Shown piece by piece: positions 36,992-45,874 of a DNA stretch of 64,000 nucleotides. The stretch lies in assembly GCF_003852525.1 (NCBI RefSeq), contig NZ_QAJL01000005.1:98853-162852 (forward strand), written 5' to 3'. The notes under the pieces are model-generated. The model was given only the letters and a program-made list of their open reading frames with translations, was not told the origin of the DNA and made no database searches. The position numbers and the translations under genes were made by a program. The DNA comes from Pedobacter sp. KBW06 (lineage in GTDB: Bacteria; Bacteroidota; Bacteroidia; Sphingobacteriales; Sphingobacteriaceae). The stretch's first letter is position 1. Every line of letters starts with the position of its first letter.

Positions 36992-37411
36992 TTAATCCTT
37001 TGAAGGGTCTGGTATGAAATAATTGCGGTCGGGCGGTGCTTCATGAAGTGTGAAGACTTTCTGGTAAACGGGATCATAAACATCAATGATGGTATAAGTT
37101 CCTGAGGTCAGCCATTCTCCTTCTGTCCAGTTTCCCTGGGCATCCAGTTTCTTGTAAATCGTTTCGGACTGGATAAAGATGCGGCCCCAGAACAGCCATT
37201 TTCCATTGATATTGTGAACATAGTATACCCTGACCGGATCCAGCTGGAATATGCGTGCCGAGGGTTTGTCCTTAAAGTTGAAGATCTTTCCTTCTACATC
37301 GGCAAGTGTAACCGGGTTAATGATATGCTGCTCCCGGTCCATGAGGTCCGAAGGAAATCCTTGTTCTGTGGTTAATTGAAGGGTGTCATTTATTTCTACG
37401 TAGCTTCCCAT
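36992..37411 (-). CDS. Uncharacterised protein of the ferritin-like/GMC cassette
   Basis: A 139-residue protein without signal or membrane segment. It is mostly beta-rich with many aromatic residues (VRVYYVHNINGKWLFWGRIFIQSETIY, SGTYTIIDVYDPVYQKVFTL). No family is recognised. It is the last gene of a four-gene unit, 82 bp after the ferritin-like gene, and may handle the same substrate or product. Confidence 0.75.
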   Translation of the reverse strand: MGSYVEINDTLQLTTEQGFPSDLMDREQHIINPVTLADVEGKIFNFKDKPSARIFQLDPVRVYYVHNINGKWLFWGRIFIQSETIYKKLDAQGNWTEGEWLTSGTYTIIDVYDPVYQKVFTLHEAPPDRNYFIPDPSKD

Positions 37412-37493
37412 AGGGTTGATGGTTTAGGGTTAATTAATTATTTTCTTTAGGCTGATTCATTTTTTATCAGTCTGACTGGTCATGATTTCCGGG

Positions 37494-38615
37494 TTAATAT
37501 TCAATTAACCTAAAGCTGGGCCCATAATTTCCGACTTTGCCCGGAAGTGGGATTTTCATTAAGGGGATGGCGAATTTTTCAAGATCGAACATCAGTTCTA
37601 TTGCTTTCCACAATGCTGCCTGACCACCTTCGCCCCAGGCACTTTGCAGGGTATGAATCATTTTGGAATAAACCAGGTCAAACTGATGGCTAAGCTCCCA
37701 TACTTCTTCCGGCACGTCATTTTGTTGATAGCCTCCTTCCGGAACAATCGCCATTGGCCAGATTTCGGGAAATGCAAGTGGCGACATAAAAGCATATTTC
37801 CCCGTTGCCGGATCTAATTCAATCTTCTGTCTTTTCCTTACTTCCCAGAACCTGTAAAAATGGGAGAGTTCCTCCGGACTGGATTTAACTTCTGTAGGTT
37901 CTACGGCACCTTCACCTTGTTCTTTGATCCAATGGATGGCGCTGTCTAATTTTTCGAGCGTATCTACAATGAACCAGGAGAGTGGACCACTGATCTGCTG
38001 ATCGGGCTTCATTTCGGGTTTCAGGCTATGAAATTCCTTGTTTATAGCATCGTATAACGCACCAATGGTAGTAGAATGCTCCCCATCATGTTCATGACAG
38101 TCTTTGTATTTACTGTCGTACTCCGCAATCTGGATCTCGCCCTGTGGCAGTTCTATTTCCAGAAAATCATCCAGCAAATCATCGTTCAGACCAGACAGGC
38201 GAAGTGTAAGTTCAGGATGTACTCCGCCGGGTAGTTTCGTCGGGTAGCGCAGTCCTTTGTCGGAGGTGTCATAAATTTTAGGATCTCCACCGATAGAACT
38301 TAGCAGGTTGCAAACCAGGGCAAGATGCAGCATTTCTTCCTGAACAATATGACGGATGGATTTGGCAACAGGATCAAGGTTATCTTTGATGGACCATAGT
38401 GCGGCCAGATAAATGGGAATCGTCCCGAACTCCAGATCGATACATACCTGTAAGGAGTCTTTCAGCAGTGCTAAGCGTAATTCATCATCTGCAGAATCAA
38501 TTAAGTTATGGTTGAGCAGGGCGACATGTTCTTCCATGCTTTTATCATCCCCCTGGATGATTTCATCGATACTTGCATTTAGATTTTCGGTGGTAGTGAT
38601 ATTTTGTGAGTTCAT
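37494..38615 (-). CDS. Ferritin-like-fold protein (VioB / iminophenyl-pyruvate dimer synthase-like domain)
   Basis: A 373-residue protein whose residues about 48-250 match the ferritin-like domain of VioB, the iminophenyl-pyruvate dimer synthase of violacein synthesis: LQVCIDLEFGTIPIYLAALWSI, then IRHIVQEEMLHLALVCNLLSSIGG. Glutamate and histidine residues of a possible di-iron site are visible (LEFGT; QEEMLH). The stand-alone domain lacks the large N-terminal part of VioB, so the reaction is unknown. The start overlaps the GMC oxidoreductase stop by 4 bp (ATGA), so the two are coupled. Confidence 0.85.
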   Translation of the reverse strand: MNSQNITTTENLNASIDEIIQGDDKSMEEHVALLNHNLIDSADDELRLALLKDSLQVCIDLEFGTIPIYLAALWSIKDNLDPVAKSIRHIVQEEMLHLALVCNLLSSIGGDPKIYDTSDKGLRYPTKLPGGVHPELTLRLSGLNDDLLDDFLEIELPQGEIQIAEYDSKYKDCHEHDGEHSTTIGALYDAINKEFHSLKPEMKPDQQISGPLSWFIVDTLEKLDSAIHWIKEQGEGAVEPTEVKSSPEELSHFYRFWEVRKRQKIELDPATGKYAFMSPLAFPEIWPMAIVPEGGYQQNDVPEEVWELSHQFDLVYSKMIHTLQSAWGEGGQAALWKAIELMFDLEKFAIPLMKIPLPGKVGNYGPSFRLIEY

Positions 38616-40180
38616 AGCTTAGATAGGTTTGATTGTTGAATTAATAGGTCTGACAACCTGATAGACAAGGCGGTTAGGGTTAAAGTCGGGTTTACTGCAC
38701 TACCGGTAGGGAAAACTCCGTTAGAGCAGAGGTACAGGTTAGAGATGCCATGTACCTTGAGATTTTCATCTGTTACACCATCTGCTGCTGTTTTGCCCAT
38801 CCGACAGGTTCCGGTGGTATGGTGTGCTCCGGGGTCGTCTATCCTGGCATCTCCCGGATTGATAGTACAGCCCATCTTCAGGATCACTTGTTTGAGGATG
38901 TCAAGATTTTCCTCCGCATTTGCATTTTCTTCCTCCGTACGGGAGAAACTAATCTCAGTAAGTGGCAATCCAAATCTGTCTGTCCCTTCCATAATTCTCA
39001 GGTGGTTCTCATGTTTCCCTTTTTCCTCCATAAAAGCTTGAATTTCAATGGTCATCGGGCCGGTCATGATCGCGTCGATCTCGTCGCAGGTTTTTCCTGC
39101 AATCATTAAAGAGGCGATATTCTGATTGGGCTGCACTCGGTCTCTAAAAAGAAGGATCTTTCCGATCTTTTGTCTTTCCGGCGTATCATAACTTCTGGAC
39201 ATGAGGGTTGGAAAATCGTATTCCTGAAACCATCTTTCCTTATTTTCGGGGAACCTTCCCCGTACTTTTAACATGGAATGGGAGATGATAAAGCGACCGC
39301 AGAGATCTTCATCATTTCCAACGCCATTTTTCCAAAACTCGTTTTTGGAGTTCATCAGCAGCTTTGGTGTTTCGTAAGAACCGGAGCAGATGATGTAATG
39401 ACTCGCTTTTTCGAAACTTACCTCACCTGTGAGGTTATTCAGACATTCTATCGAGGCAATCTTATCCCTGCTTTCACAGTTGATCTTCCTTACCGGAGTA
39501 TTGGGCCTAAGCGTAAAGTTGAGATACTTCTTGTTTTCCAAAAGTTCGGTCAGGATATCTACTGCAGAGAATCTGGAGCCAAACGGGCAGTACTTACAGG
39601 TTCCGGTAGTGAAACATTTTCTGTATCTGGCCAAAGGCATTTTACCGGGTTTAATGCCCATTTCTTCAAATGCTTTGATCATTAATCCGTCTGTCGCAGT
39701 CCACTCAAACGGAGGCATTGGATAAGGTTTGCTTCTCGGCGACCATTCTTCGTCTTCATCTCCGCAAACGGCGAGGTATTCTTCTGCCTGCTGATAATAT
39801 GCTTCCAGATCGTCATAAGAAATCGGCCAGTCTGCCCCCTCACCGGTATTGGTGTGGAGCTGAAAATCTTCCGGTTTAAACCTCAGGGACCAGGCCCCCC
39901 AGTGCATGGTAGAGCCACCTACTGCTTTTACCCTTGCACCTTCAGACAGCCAGTTTGTGGTACCAACGGATTTGGCTTCCCATTTTTTATCGTATGTATA
40001 ATCGTAGGGTGTTCTGTTTAAGGTGATGTAGTCCCACCATGCCCGTCTATCCTTTGAAGGGATCACCGGCCCGGCCTCGAGCATGAGGATAGCGGTAAGC
40101 GGATTGTGCGCTAACAGACGTTTGGCTATCGTGACTCCGGCTACACCGGAACCGACAATAATGTAATCGTAATTTTTCAT
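38612..40180 (-). CDS. GMC-family FAD-dependent oxidoreductase
   Basis: A 522-residue flavoprotein: the Rossmann motif IIVGSGVAGVTIAKRLL near the start, VGGSTMHWGAW (residues about 87-97), and the C-terminal substrate region HHTGTCRMG and CSNGVFPTGSAVNPTLTL. Cys189, Cys195 and Cys198 (CFTTGTCKYC) match the spacing of the iron-sulfur cysteines in gluconate/glucose dehydrogenase large subunits; this suggests an electron-relay type rather than an oxidase. It overlaps both neighbours by 4 bp (ATGA), so the upstream small protein is a candidate partner subunit. Confidence 0.9.
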   Translation of the reverse strand: MKNYDYIIVGSGVAGVTIAKRLLAHNPLTAILMLEAGPVIPSKDRRAWWDYITLNRTPYDYTYDKKWEAKSVGTTNWLSEGARVKAVGGSTMHWGAWSLRFKPEDFQLHTNTGEGADWPISYDDLEAYYQQAEEYLAVCGDEDEEWSPRSKPYPMPPFEWTATDGLMIKAFEEMGIKPGKMPLARYRKCFTTGTCKYCPFGSRFSAVDILTELLENKKYLNFTLRPNTPVRKINCESRDKIASIECLNNLTGEVSFEKASHYIICSGSYETPKLLMNSKNEFWKNGVGNDEDLCGRFIISHSMLKVRGRFPENKERWFQEYDFPTLMSRSYDTPERQKIGKILLFRDRVQPNQNIASLMIAGKTCDEIDAIMTGPMTIEIQAFMEEKGKHENHLRIMEGTDRFGLPLTEISFSRTEEENANAEENLDILKQVILKMGCTINPGDARIDDPGAHHTTGTCRMGKTAADGVTDENLKVHGISNLYLCSNGVFPTGSAVNPTLTLTALSIRLSDLLIQQSNLSKL

Positions 40181-40707
40181 GACTGAGGGTCTGTATTGGT
40201 GGCCGGATCTGGTTTATAAACCCTTACTAAATCTTGCTTGCTATACCTGGAGCCCTTCACGTAACCATGGTAGTTCTTGCCACCGAAGTGTTTGAAGCCA
40301 CTGGCCATGACCTGCATGATGATAAATTCATTGACAACAAATGTTTTGGTGTGTGCCAGCCGTGTAGTTGGTGGCCCTGCAGGTTGTTTATAGGTCAGAA
40401 ATAACAGTCGGTAAGCATTTTCCTCACCATTCAGGTCAATCAATTCCTGGAGCACATAAGTCGCATTGATGTACTCTCCGGTATAGGAGGGAGCTACATT
40501 GGTTTTTGCGGCGATCATTTCCAGCCAGGAGCTTTTCAGGTTGGAGGATTCGTAATAGACATTCTCCCATACATTTCCGATCTGCACAAATAGTTTCCAT
40601 AGGAACTCTCTCTGGGCAGCGGTTAGGGGCTGATGCTCACTCTGAATGAGCCCAGGATCAATGATATCCTTGCAGATATCTCCGGTTAGCATTAATGTTG
40701 TATTCAT
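40177..40707 (-). CDS. Uncharacterised protein, possible small subunit for the GMC oxidoreductase
   Basis: A 176-residue protein of unknown family, largely helical (LTAAQREFLWKLFVQIGNVWENVYYESSNLKSSWLEMIAAK) with a basic C-terminus (HGYVKGSRYSKQDLVRVYK). GMC dehydrogenases of the gluconate type often pair with a small helical subunit encoded just upstream, which is the reason for the guess. No Tat or Sec signal is seen. It is the first gene of the cassette and its stop overlaps the GMC start. Confidence 0.7.
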   Translation of the reverse strand: MNTTLMLTGDICKDIIDPGLIQSEHQPLTAAQREFLWKLFVQIGNVWENVYYESSNLKSSWLEMIAAKTNVAPSYTGEYINATYVLQELIDLNGEENAYRLLFLTYKQPAGPPTTRLAHTKTFVVNEFIIMQVMASGFKHFGGKNYHGYVKGSRYSKQDLVRVYKPDPATNTDPQS

Positions 40708-40924
40708 AAGGATGGATTTGGTTTTTTATCTAAATAGGAGCCGTTGCCGCATAGCGCTGACTGAGCCTGGATCAGATCTCTGTTCCATGGATGGTAAATA
40801 AGCGTAGGACAGACTTATCTGTGGGGGTATCGACGGAGATGGTTTTATCCCCTGTATGGTTGATTCTTTTTCTCATTGAGAGCGAGTTTAAAGTTTAAGA
40901 AATCAATAAAATTAGTGTTCTAGA

Positions 40925-40942
40925 AATTCATGAGTATGAATT
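40925..40942. promoter_or_regulatory. Candidate operator AATTCAT-N4-ATGAATT
   Basis: A perfect 7-bp inverted repeat with a 4-bp spacer. It ends 23 bp before a TAnnTTTG box, where a regulator could control the AraC-type gene downstream. Confidence 0.4.
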
Positions 40943-40965
40943 CTTAGGGCTGATATAGAATGTGT

Positions 40966-40973
40966 TACCTTTG
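40966..40973 (+). promoter_or_regulatory. Candidate Bacteroidota -7 box (TACCTTTG)
   Basis: TACCTTTG fits TAnnTTTG, with TTA 19 nt upstream in place of the usual TTG. It would give a leader of about 200 nt before the AraC-type start at 41178. Confidence 0.4.
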
Positions 40974-41177
40974 ACTAATTCAAGCGCCAATAGTTCTAGT
41001 CAGGTGTTTTGTTTTAAGCGTTACTCTAAGCTAAATATTTTTTTCGACAATAACACTGCCCATCTGAATAAATGAAAACCTGGCCAATTGAGGCCTGATT
41101 TGGTACCAGATTTCTGATTTAATTGATAACTTGTGGCCGTATTTTTTCATTGCTATTCAAGAAGTAGGTCATAAATT

Positions 41178-42194
41178 ATGTATGTAGTTGCCGGATTATT
41201 CAATATTATCTTAACGCAATTTGAGCAGTTGGAGATCGATGTACAGAAAATATTTGCAGAGTTTAAAACAGAGCTCAAGGTGCTGGAAAATGCCACCTGT
41301 AAAATTAATGCCGGGATCTGCGGACGCTACCTCGAACAGGTGGTCTTAAAAACAAAGGACCCGAGGATAGGATTGAAAACCGGGTTTCTAATCCCATTTA
41401 CATTAACAGATGCTGTTTTCAATACGCTTCATAAAACGGAGAAACTTGCTGAGATTTTTGACAGAACAGGAGAAGCAGGGTATATAGCCACCGATATTAC
41501 CAGTTATACCACCCGTGTAGCCGGCGACTCCTTTCATTATGAGCTGAAGATCCACCCGGAATTCAGTGCCCGGTATCCTCAGGCTGCAAGAGTCTGGGCC
41601 GAAATGCAATATGGTACGGCTATTCACTATGCACACGGTTTTACAGGACGATTTCTGCATCCGGTTTTAGTACATTCTCCTTATCCTCAGGAAGGAGTGG
41701 CAGATCAGCTGGGAGAATACCTGAATTGTCCGGCAAAATACAACCAGGATTGTGTGGCCCTGGTTTTTCCTAAATCTATTCTCGAACTGCCGGTTGTTCC
41801 TGTTCAGAAAAAGCTTTTACCCTTATTTGAGGAGCTGGAACGGGAGATCAGGGAGAAGCAGTATAACCGGCATTTTTCTTACGCCCTGGAAAGACACCTT
41901 TTACATAGCATTTCTAATCCTGGCCTGGGCCTAAAATCTGCTGCGCTCAGGTTTAATATGAGCGAACGTAATATGCAAAGGCGCTTAAAAACAGAAGGAA
42001 GTTCTTATCAGCTGATCCTAAATAAACTAAGGATGGAGTTGTCTCAAAAGTACCTGAAAGAAGATGTCTCCCTGAATGAAATTGCTTTTCTTCTGGGCTT
42101 CGATAGCCAGAGTGCCTTCAACAAGTTCTTTCAAAAACAATTCAGGACCACTCCAGGTAAATTCACCGGGATGAATGCCAATCAGTTGAAGTGA
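41178..42194 (+). CDS. AraC-family regulator with arabinose-binding-like (OruR-type) sensor domain
   Basis: A 338-residue regulator. The N-terminal two thirds fits the domain found in OruR/ArgR-type AraC proteins (ICGRYLEQVVLKTKDPRIGLKTGFLI, then FHYELKIHPEFSARYP). The C-terminus has the two helix-turn-helix motifs (LKSAALRFNMSERNMQRRLK, VSLNEIAFLLGFDSQSAFNKFFQKQF). Effector unknown. Its 3' end overlaps the convergent MaoC gene by 13 bp. Confidence 0.9.
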   Translation: MYVVAGLFNIILTQFEQLEIDVQKIFAEFKTELKVLENATCKINAGICGRYLEQVVLKTKDPRIGLKTGFLIPFTLTDAVFNTLHKTEKLAEIFDRTGEAGYIATDITSYTTRVAGDSFHYELKIHPEFSARYPQAARVWAEMQYGTAIHYAHGFTGRFLHPVLVHSPYPQEGVADQLGEYLNCPAKYNQDCVALVFPKSILELPVVPVQKKLLPLFEELEREIREKQYNRHFSYALERHLLHSISNPGLGLKSAALRFNMSERNMQRRLKTEGSSYQLILNKLRMELSQKYLKEDVSLNEIAFLLGFDSQSAFNKFFQKQFRTTPGKFTGMNANQLK

Positions 42195-42643
42195 TATAAA
42201 AAGATAATCGTTCCTTCAATCGCATTTTTTGTGCTGCCCTTCATTTCTAATGAAAACTGAATCACTGCTTTAGCTGTCCCCCTAAGGTTAACTAATGAAA
42301 CCAGTTTTACCATCAGCCTGACCTCTGCGCCAGCCATTACTGCCTGCTTAAACCTCAGCTTTTCAACACCATAATTTACCATCATCTTAATGTTCTTTAC
42401 CTCCACAATTTCAGCCCAGAGAAATGGCAATAATGATAATGTGAGATAACCATGGGCAATTGTTCCCTGATAAGTACTTTCCTGTGCCGCCTTCTCTGTA
42501 TCTACATGAATCCATTGGTGATCCAGGGTCGCATCTGCAAATAAGTTAATTTGATTCTGGGTGATTGTCAGGTAATTTGAAGGCCCGATTTCCTTTCCTA
42601 CATAGGCTTCAAATTCTTTAAAACTATGGATAACTTTCTTCAT
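42182..42643 (-). CDS. MaoC-like (R)-specific enoyl-CoA hydratase
   Basis: A 153-residue hot-dog-fold protein. The hydratase-2 motif is present in INLFADATLDHQWIHVD, with the catalytic Asp and His, and GTIAHGYLTLSLLPFL follows. It would hydrate (2E)-enoyl-CoA or a related thioester; the precise substrate is unknown. It is convergent with the AraC-type gene. Confidence 0.92.
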   Translation of the reverse strand: MKKVIHSFKEFEAYVGKEIGPSNYLTITQNQINLFADATLDHQWIHVDTEKAAQESTYQGTIAHGYLTLSLLPFLWAEIVEVKNIKMMVNYGVEKLRFKQAVMAGAEVRLMVKLVSLVNLRGTAKAVIQFSLEMKGSTKNAIEGTIIFLYHFN

Positions 42644-42765
42644 AAATTGATCTTAACCTGAGCGTGGGTATTGTTTTTTCTCAGGTTTCGAAGATACGCT
42701 GCCGCTTAAAATGGCTTTTGAAAAACAAGCCAGATTTTTGTCCGAAAGCGTCATTTTTTTTGCCA

Positions 42766-43236
42766 TTAATTTTTATCCTGGGCAGGAATGGGATCTTTCT
42801 GGTCGAATTTAAAGGAAAGCACAGCAATAACCAGCACAAAGGCATAGGAAAAGAAAACATCCAGGTTTCCCGTAAACAAGGGGGATTCATATGCCCTATA
42901 GAGGATACAGATGATTATTAAACAGGCGGTCAAGCCGCTTGCCAATACAAGAGATTTGGAGAATGCCCGGCTTAGGTTTCTTTTTTTAGTCTGCCAGAAA
43001 GTCCACCATACAAAAAGCCAGCAGGGGATGGATATGAAAACGTAATATCCGATCATATGCAAAAAATTGTATGCTAAAATGACCTGAACAGGCTCATCGG
43101 TATTGACTACGTGGAATTGTTCGTATTCGGGACCGGCATAGAAGTAATGAAATAAATTAACTAAATATAAGAGCACAGTGCCCAGGACGATGGTCGTTAG
43201 CCATACTTTGAGAGGGTATTTATAGCATTTTAACAT
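42766..43236 (-). CDS. Four-helix membrane protein of unknown function
   Basis: Starting at 43236 (MLKCYKYPLKVWLTTIVLG) the protein is 156 residues with about four membrane segments (near residues 10-28, 53-80, 98-118 and 125-142). No motif is recognised. An upstream in-frame start at 43272 is less likely because the extra residues are not membrane-like. Confidence 0.6.
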   Translation of the reverse strand: MLKCYKYPLKVWLTTIVLGTVLLYLVNLFHYFYAGPEYEQFHVVNTDEPVQVILAYNFLHMIGYYVFISIPCWLFVWWTFWQTKKRNLSRAFSKSLVLASGLTACLIIICILYRAYESPLFTGNLDVFFSYAFVLVIAVLSFKFDQKDPIPAQDKN

Positions 43237-43392
43237 TAAGTTAAAACTAACCAATGTCTTGCACATTTGCAAAAATAAGTGAAGCTTTTAAGCAGGGTTT
43301 ACTGAAGTTTATTTACTGCTAAGTATTGATATGCAGATGGTTGGTTGATCTTACAGGAATTTGGGCTGCAATGAAAATTGAACAAGCATTGG

Positions 43393-43427
43393 AAAGCCTG
43401 CTCATTTCTTAAAATAAAGCAGGCTTT
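43393..43427. terminator. Stem-loop terminator after the EamA-type gene
   Basis: AAAGCCTGCT pairs with AGCAGGCTTT around a 15-nt loop. The T-run is stronger on the plus strand (TTTTCTTTTTT), but the only nearby gene that needs it is the minus-strand EamA gene. Confidence 0.6.
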
Positions 43428-43445
43428 TCTTTTTTGCTTATTCCA

Positions 43446-44342
43446 TTATTTTGCGAATTTTTTTGAACCCGCAACGCAAAGAATTACGCCAACGGTGACA
43501 CCTAACATGGCAATGCTTACCTTTTCATGAAGTAAAATTGCGGCAAGTGCCAATCCAAAAAACGGCTGCAACAACTGTAATTGCCCTACTGCTGCAATAC
43601 CTCCCTGGGCCAGGCCACGATACCAGAATACAAAGCCAATCAGCATACTGAATACAGAAACATAAGCCAGGCCAATCCAGGCCGCCGGGCCAACTGCAGT
43701 TAACGTTGCCGGAAGTCGTAAATACATCATCGGTGCGGTAACCGGCAGGGAGAGTACCAATGCCCAGGAAATGACCTGCCATCCTCCCAGTGTTTTTGAA
43801 AGTTTTGCTCCTTCGGCATAGCCGAGCCCGCATAGAATAACCGCGAGCAGCATCAGAACATCACCAATAGGTGAGGCCTTAAGGCCTTGTGCAATTGCAA
43901 AGCCGATCACGAGCAGGCTTCCCGCGATGGAGAAGAGCCAGAATGCAGGGCGGGGGCGTTCAGCACCACGCATGACGGCGAATATGGCAGTGGTAAGGGG
44001 CAGCATCCCAAGGAATACAACAGAATGTGCAGAAGTGACATATTGCAGGGCCATAGCACTCAACAAGGGAAAACCTATGACTACCCCGATGGAGACGATG
44101 GCTAAGGAAGCCATCTGTTTTCGGGCAGGTCGTTTTTCTTTAAAAAGGAGCAGGATACAAAGGGCCAGCAGTCCGGCAATGGTTGCCCGGGAAACGGTTA
44201 CAAATACCGGATCCAAATCCAGCACGGCTGCCCTTGTTGCGGGTAAGGATCCACTAAAGATCAATACACCGATGAACCCGTTTTTCCAACCCTTGCTGCT
44301 GTTTTCTGTTGTTTTTTCGGGAATTGATAGATGATTACTCAT
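43446..44342 (-). CDS. EamA/DMT-family transporter (small-molecule exporter)
   Basis: A 298-residue membrane protein with ten segments in two EamA repeats (first near GFIGVLIFSGSLPATRAAV, second near GDVLMLLAVILCGLGYAEGAKL). Such proteins export amino acids, metabolites or drugs. It is divergent from a MocR-type regulator 101 bp away, a common pairing in which the PLP-dependent regulator controls the transporter. Confidence 0.92.
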   Translation of the reverse strand: MSNHLSIPEKTTENSSKGWKNGFIGVLIFSGSLPATRAAVLDLDPVFVTVSRATIAGLLALCILLLFKEKRPARKQMASLAIVSIGVVIGFPLLSAMALQYVTSAHSVVFLGMLPLTTAIFAVMRGAERPRPAFWLFSIAGSLLVIGFAIAQGLKASPIGDVLMLLAVILCGLGYAEGAKLSKTLGGWQVISWALVLSLPVTAPMMYLRLPATLTAVGPAAWIGLAYVSVFSMLIGFVFWYRGLAQGGIAAVGQLQLLQPFFGLALAAILLHEKVSIAMLGVTVGVILCVAGSKKFAK

Positions 44343-44443
44343 GATGTTAAGCTTAATTATTATTTAAGCGAAAATAGCCGGGGAGCAGTGCTAATTACAG
44401 TCTCAGTTTTGTGTATTTCGATGGACACAGTTATATTTACAAC

Positions 44444-45865
44444 ATGAGTAAAGATTTTCTGTACAATGACATCGCAAATGCAATTGCCAGCCAGATCAGA
44501 ACAGGAGTCCTGAAATCCGGAGACAGGCTGCCTTCAGTAAGAATATTGTGCAAAGACCATGGAATAAGTATGAATACGGCTAAGCGGGTGTTCCTGGAAC
44601 TGGAATCCCGGTCCTTAATTGATTCAAAACCTCAGTCGGGTTATTTTGTGAGCCGGCAGTCTGATATCAAACTTCCGCTTCCTGAAGTAAGCAGGCCATC
44701 ATCAGTGGCTAACGACAAAGAGCCGGACGAACTGATCAGTACAGTTTATGCTGATATGGGAGATGACAGGCTTACACTTTTTTCCATTAGCGCGCTTTCC
44801 GGAGATTTACTGCCATTAGTGAAACTAAAGAAAGAGATCGGGCATGCGATCCGGGACCTTAAAGATGCTGGTACTGCCTATGAATCTTTGCAGGGCAATG
44901 TAAAACTGAGGAGGATGGTTGCTGTCCGTTCTTTGGCCTGGGGCGGGGATTTACATGAAAATGATGTGATCACTACCAACGGGGCCATCAATGCAGTTTC
45001 TCTTTGTCTGATGGCATTGGGAAAGCCAGGCGATACTGTCGCCATGGAGAGCCCTTGTTATCCCGGAACCTTACAACTGGTCATCAGTCTTGGGTTTAAA
45101 GTGCTGGAGCTCCCGACTCACCCTGTTACAGGCTTAGAAATAGAGGCTTTAAAGGAAGCCATTCCGAAAATTAACATTTGTCTGCTCGTTCCCAATTTCA
45201 ATACACCTCTGGGCAGCTGCGTCCCCGATGAACATAAAAAAGAAATCGTAAACCTTTTATCCAGACACGACATTCCGCTGATTGAAGATGATGTATATGG
45301 CGACCTGTATTTCGGCATGCAACGTCCAAAATGTTGTAAATCATTTGATAAAGAAGGAAATGTTTTATGGTGTAGTTCGGTATCCAAAAGTCTGGTGCCC
45401 GGTTTTCGTGTCGGTTGGGTTGCTCCGGGAAAATACAAAGAAAAGCTGTTGAAGTTAAAGCGCATTCATTCTATATCTTCCGCCTCGATCATTCAGGAAT
45501 CAGTAGCCAATTTCCTGAAGACAGGAAAGTATGAAAATCATTTGCGTCAGCTTCGCCGGATCCTACAGGACAATTACCAAAATTATATTCATGCCATTGC
45601 CCAATATTTTCCGGAAGGAACTAAAATTAGCAGACCTCAGGGAGGACTGTCTATCTGGGTTGAGTTTAGCAAGAACATTGATACACGAAAATTATATGAC
45701 CTGGCCATCAAACAACAGATCAGTATTGCGCCGGGACGAATGTTTACCCTGCAGGATCAATTTGAAAATTGCATGAGGCTCTGTATTGGCCTGGCCTGGT
45801 CAACGGAAATAAAGTTTAAACTCAAGCAACTTGGAAATCTTGCGAAGGTGATGCAAATGAATTGA
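44444..45865 (+). CDS. MocR-type GntR regulator with aminotransferase domain
   Basis: Starting at ATG 44444 (MSKDFLYNDIANAIASQI) the protein is 473 residues; a GTG start at 44411 is less likely. Residues about 1-75 form a GntR winged helix (LKSGDRLPSVRILCKDHGISMNTAKRVF). The rest is a fold-type-I aminotransferase with the PLP-lysine region SSVSKSLVPGFRVGW. This family senses PLP or amino compounds. The divergent EamA exporter is the likely target. Confidence 0.95.
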   Translation: MSKDFLYNDIANAIASQIRTGVLKSGDRLPSVRILCKDHGISMNTAKRVFLELESRSLIDSKPQSGYFVSRQSDIKLPLPEVSRPSSVANDKEPDELISTVYADMGDDRLTLFSISALSGDLLPLVKLKKEIGHAIRDLKDAGTAYESLQGNVKLRRMVAVRSLAWGGDLHENDVITTNGAINAVSLCLMALGKPGDTVAMESPCYPGTLQLVISLGFKVLELPTHPVTGLEIEALKEAIPKINICLLVPNFNTPLGSCVPDEHKKEIVNLLSRHDIPLIEDDVYGDLYFGMQRPKCCKSFDKEGNVLWCSSVSKSLVPGFRVGWVAPGKYKEKLLKLKRIHSISSASIIQESVANFLKTGKYENHLRQLRRILQDNYQNYIHAIAQYFPEGTKISRPQGGLSIWVEFSKNIDTRKLYDLAIKQQISIAPGRMFTLQDQFENCMRLCIGLAWSTEIKFKLKQLGNLAKVMQMN

Positions 45866-45874
45866 GTTCAGGAA

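Larger units (their letters stand above)
40708..41177. other. 470-bp intergenic region with promoter elements
   Basis: Between the divergent cassette and an AraC-type gene. I see no RNA gene or short coding frame. It contains a TAnnTTTG-type box and an AT-rich inverted repeat listed separately. Confidence 0.6.
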
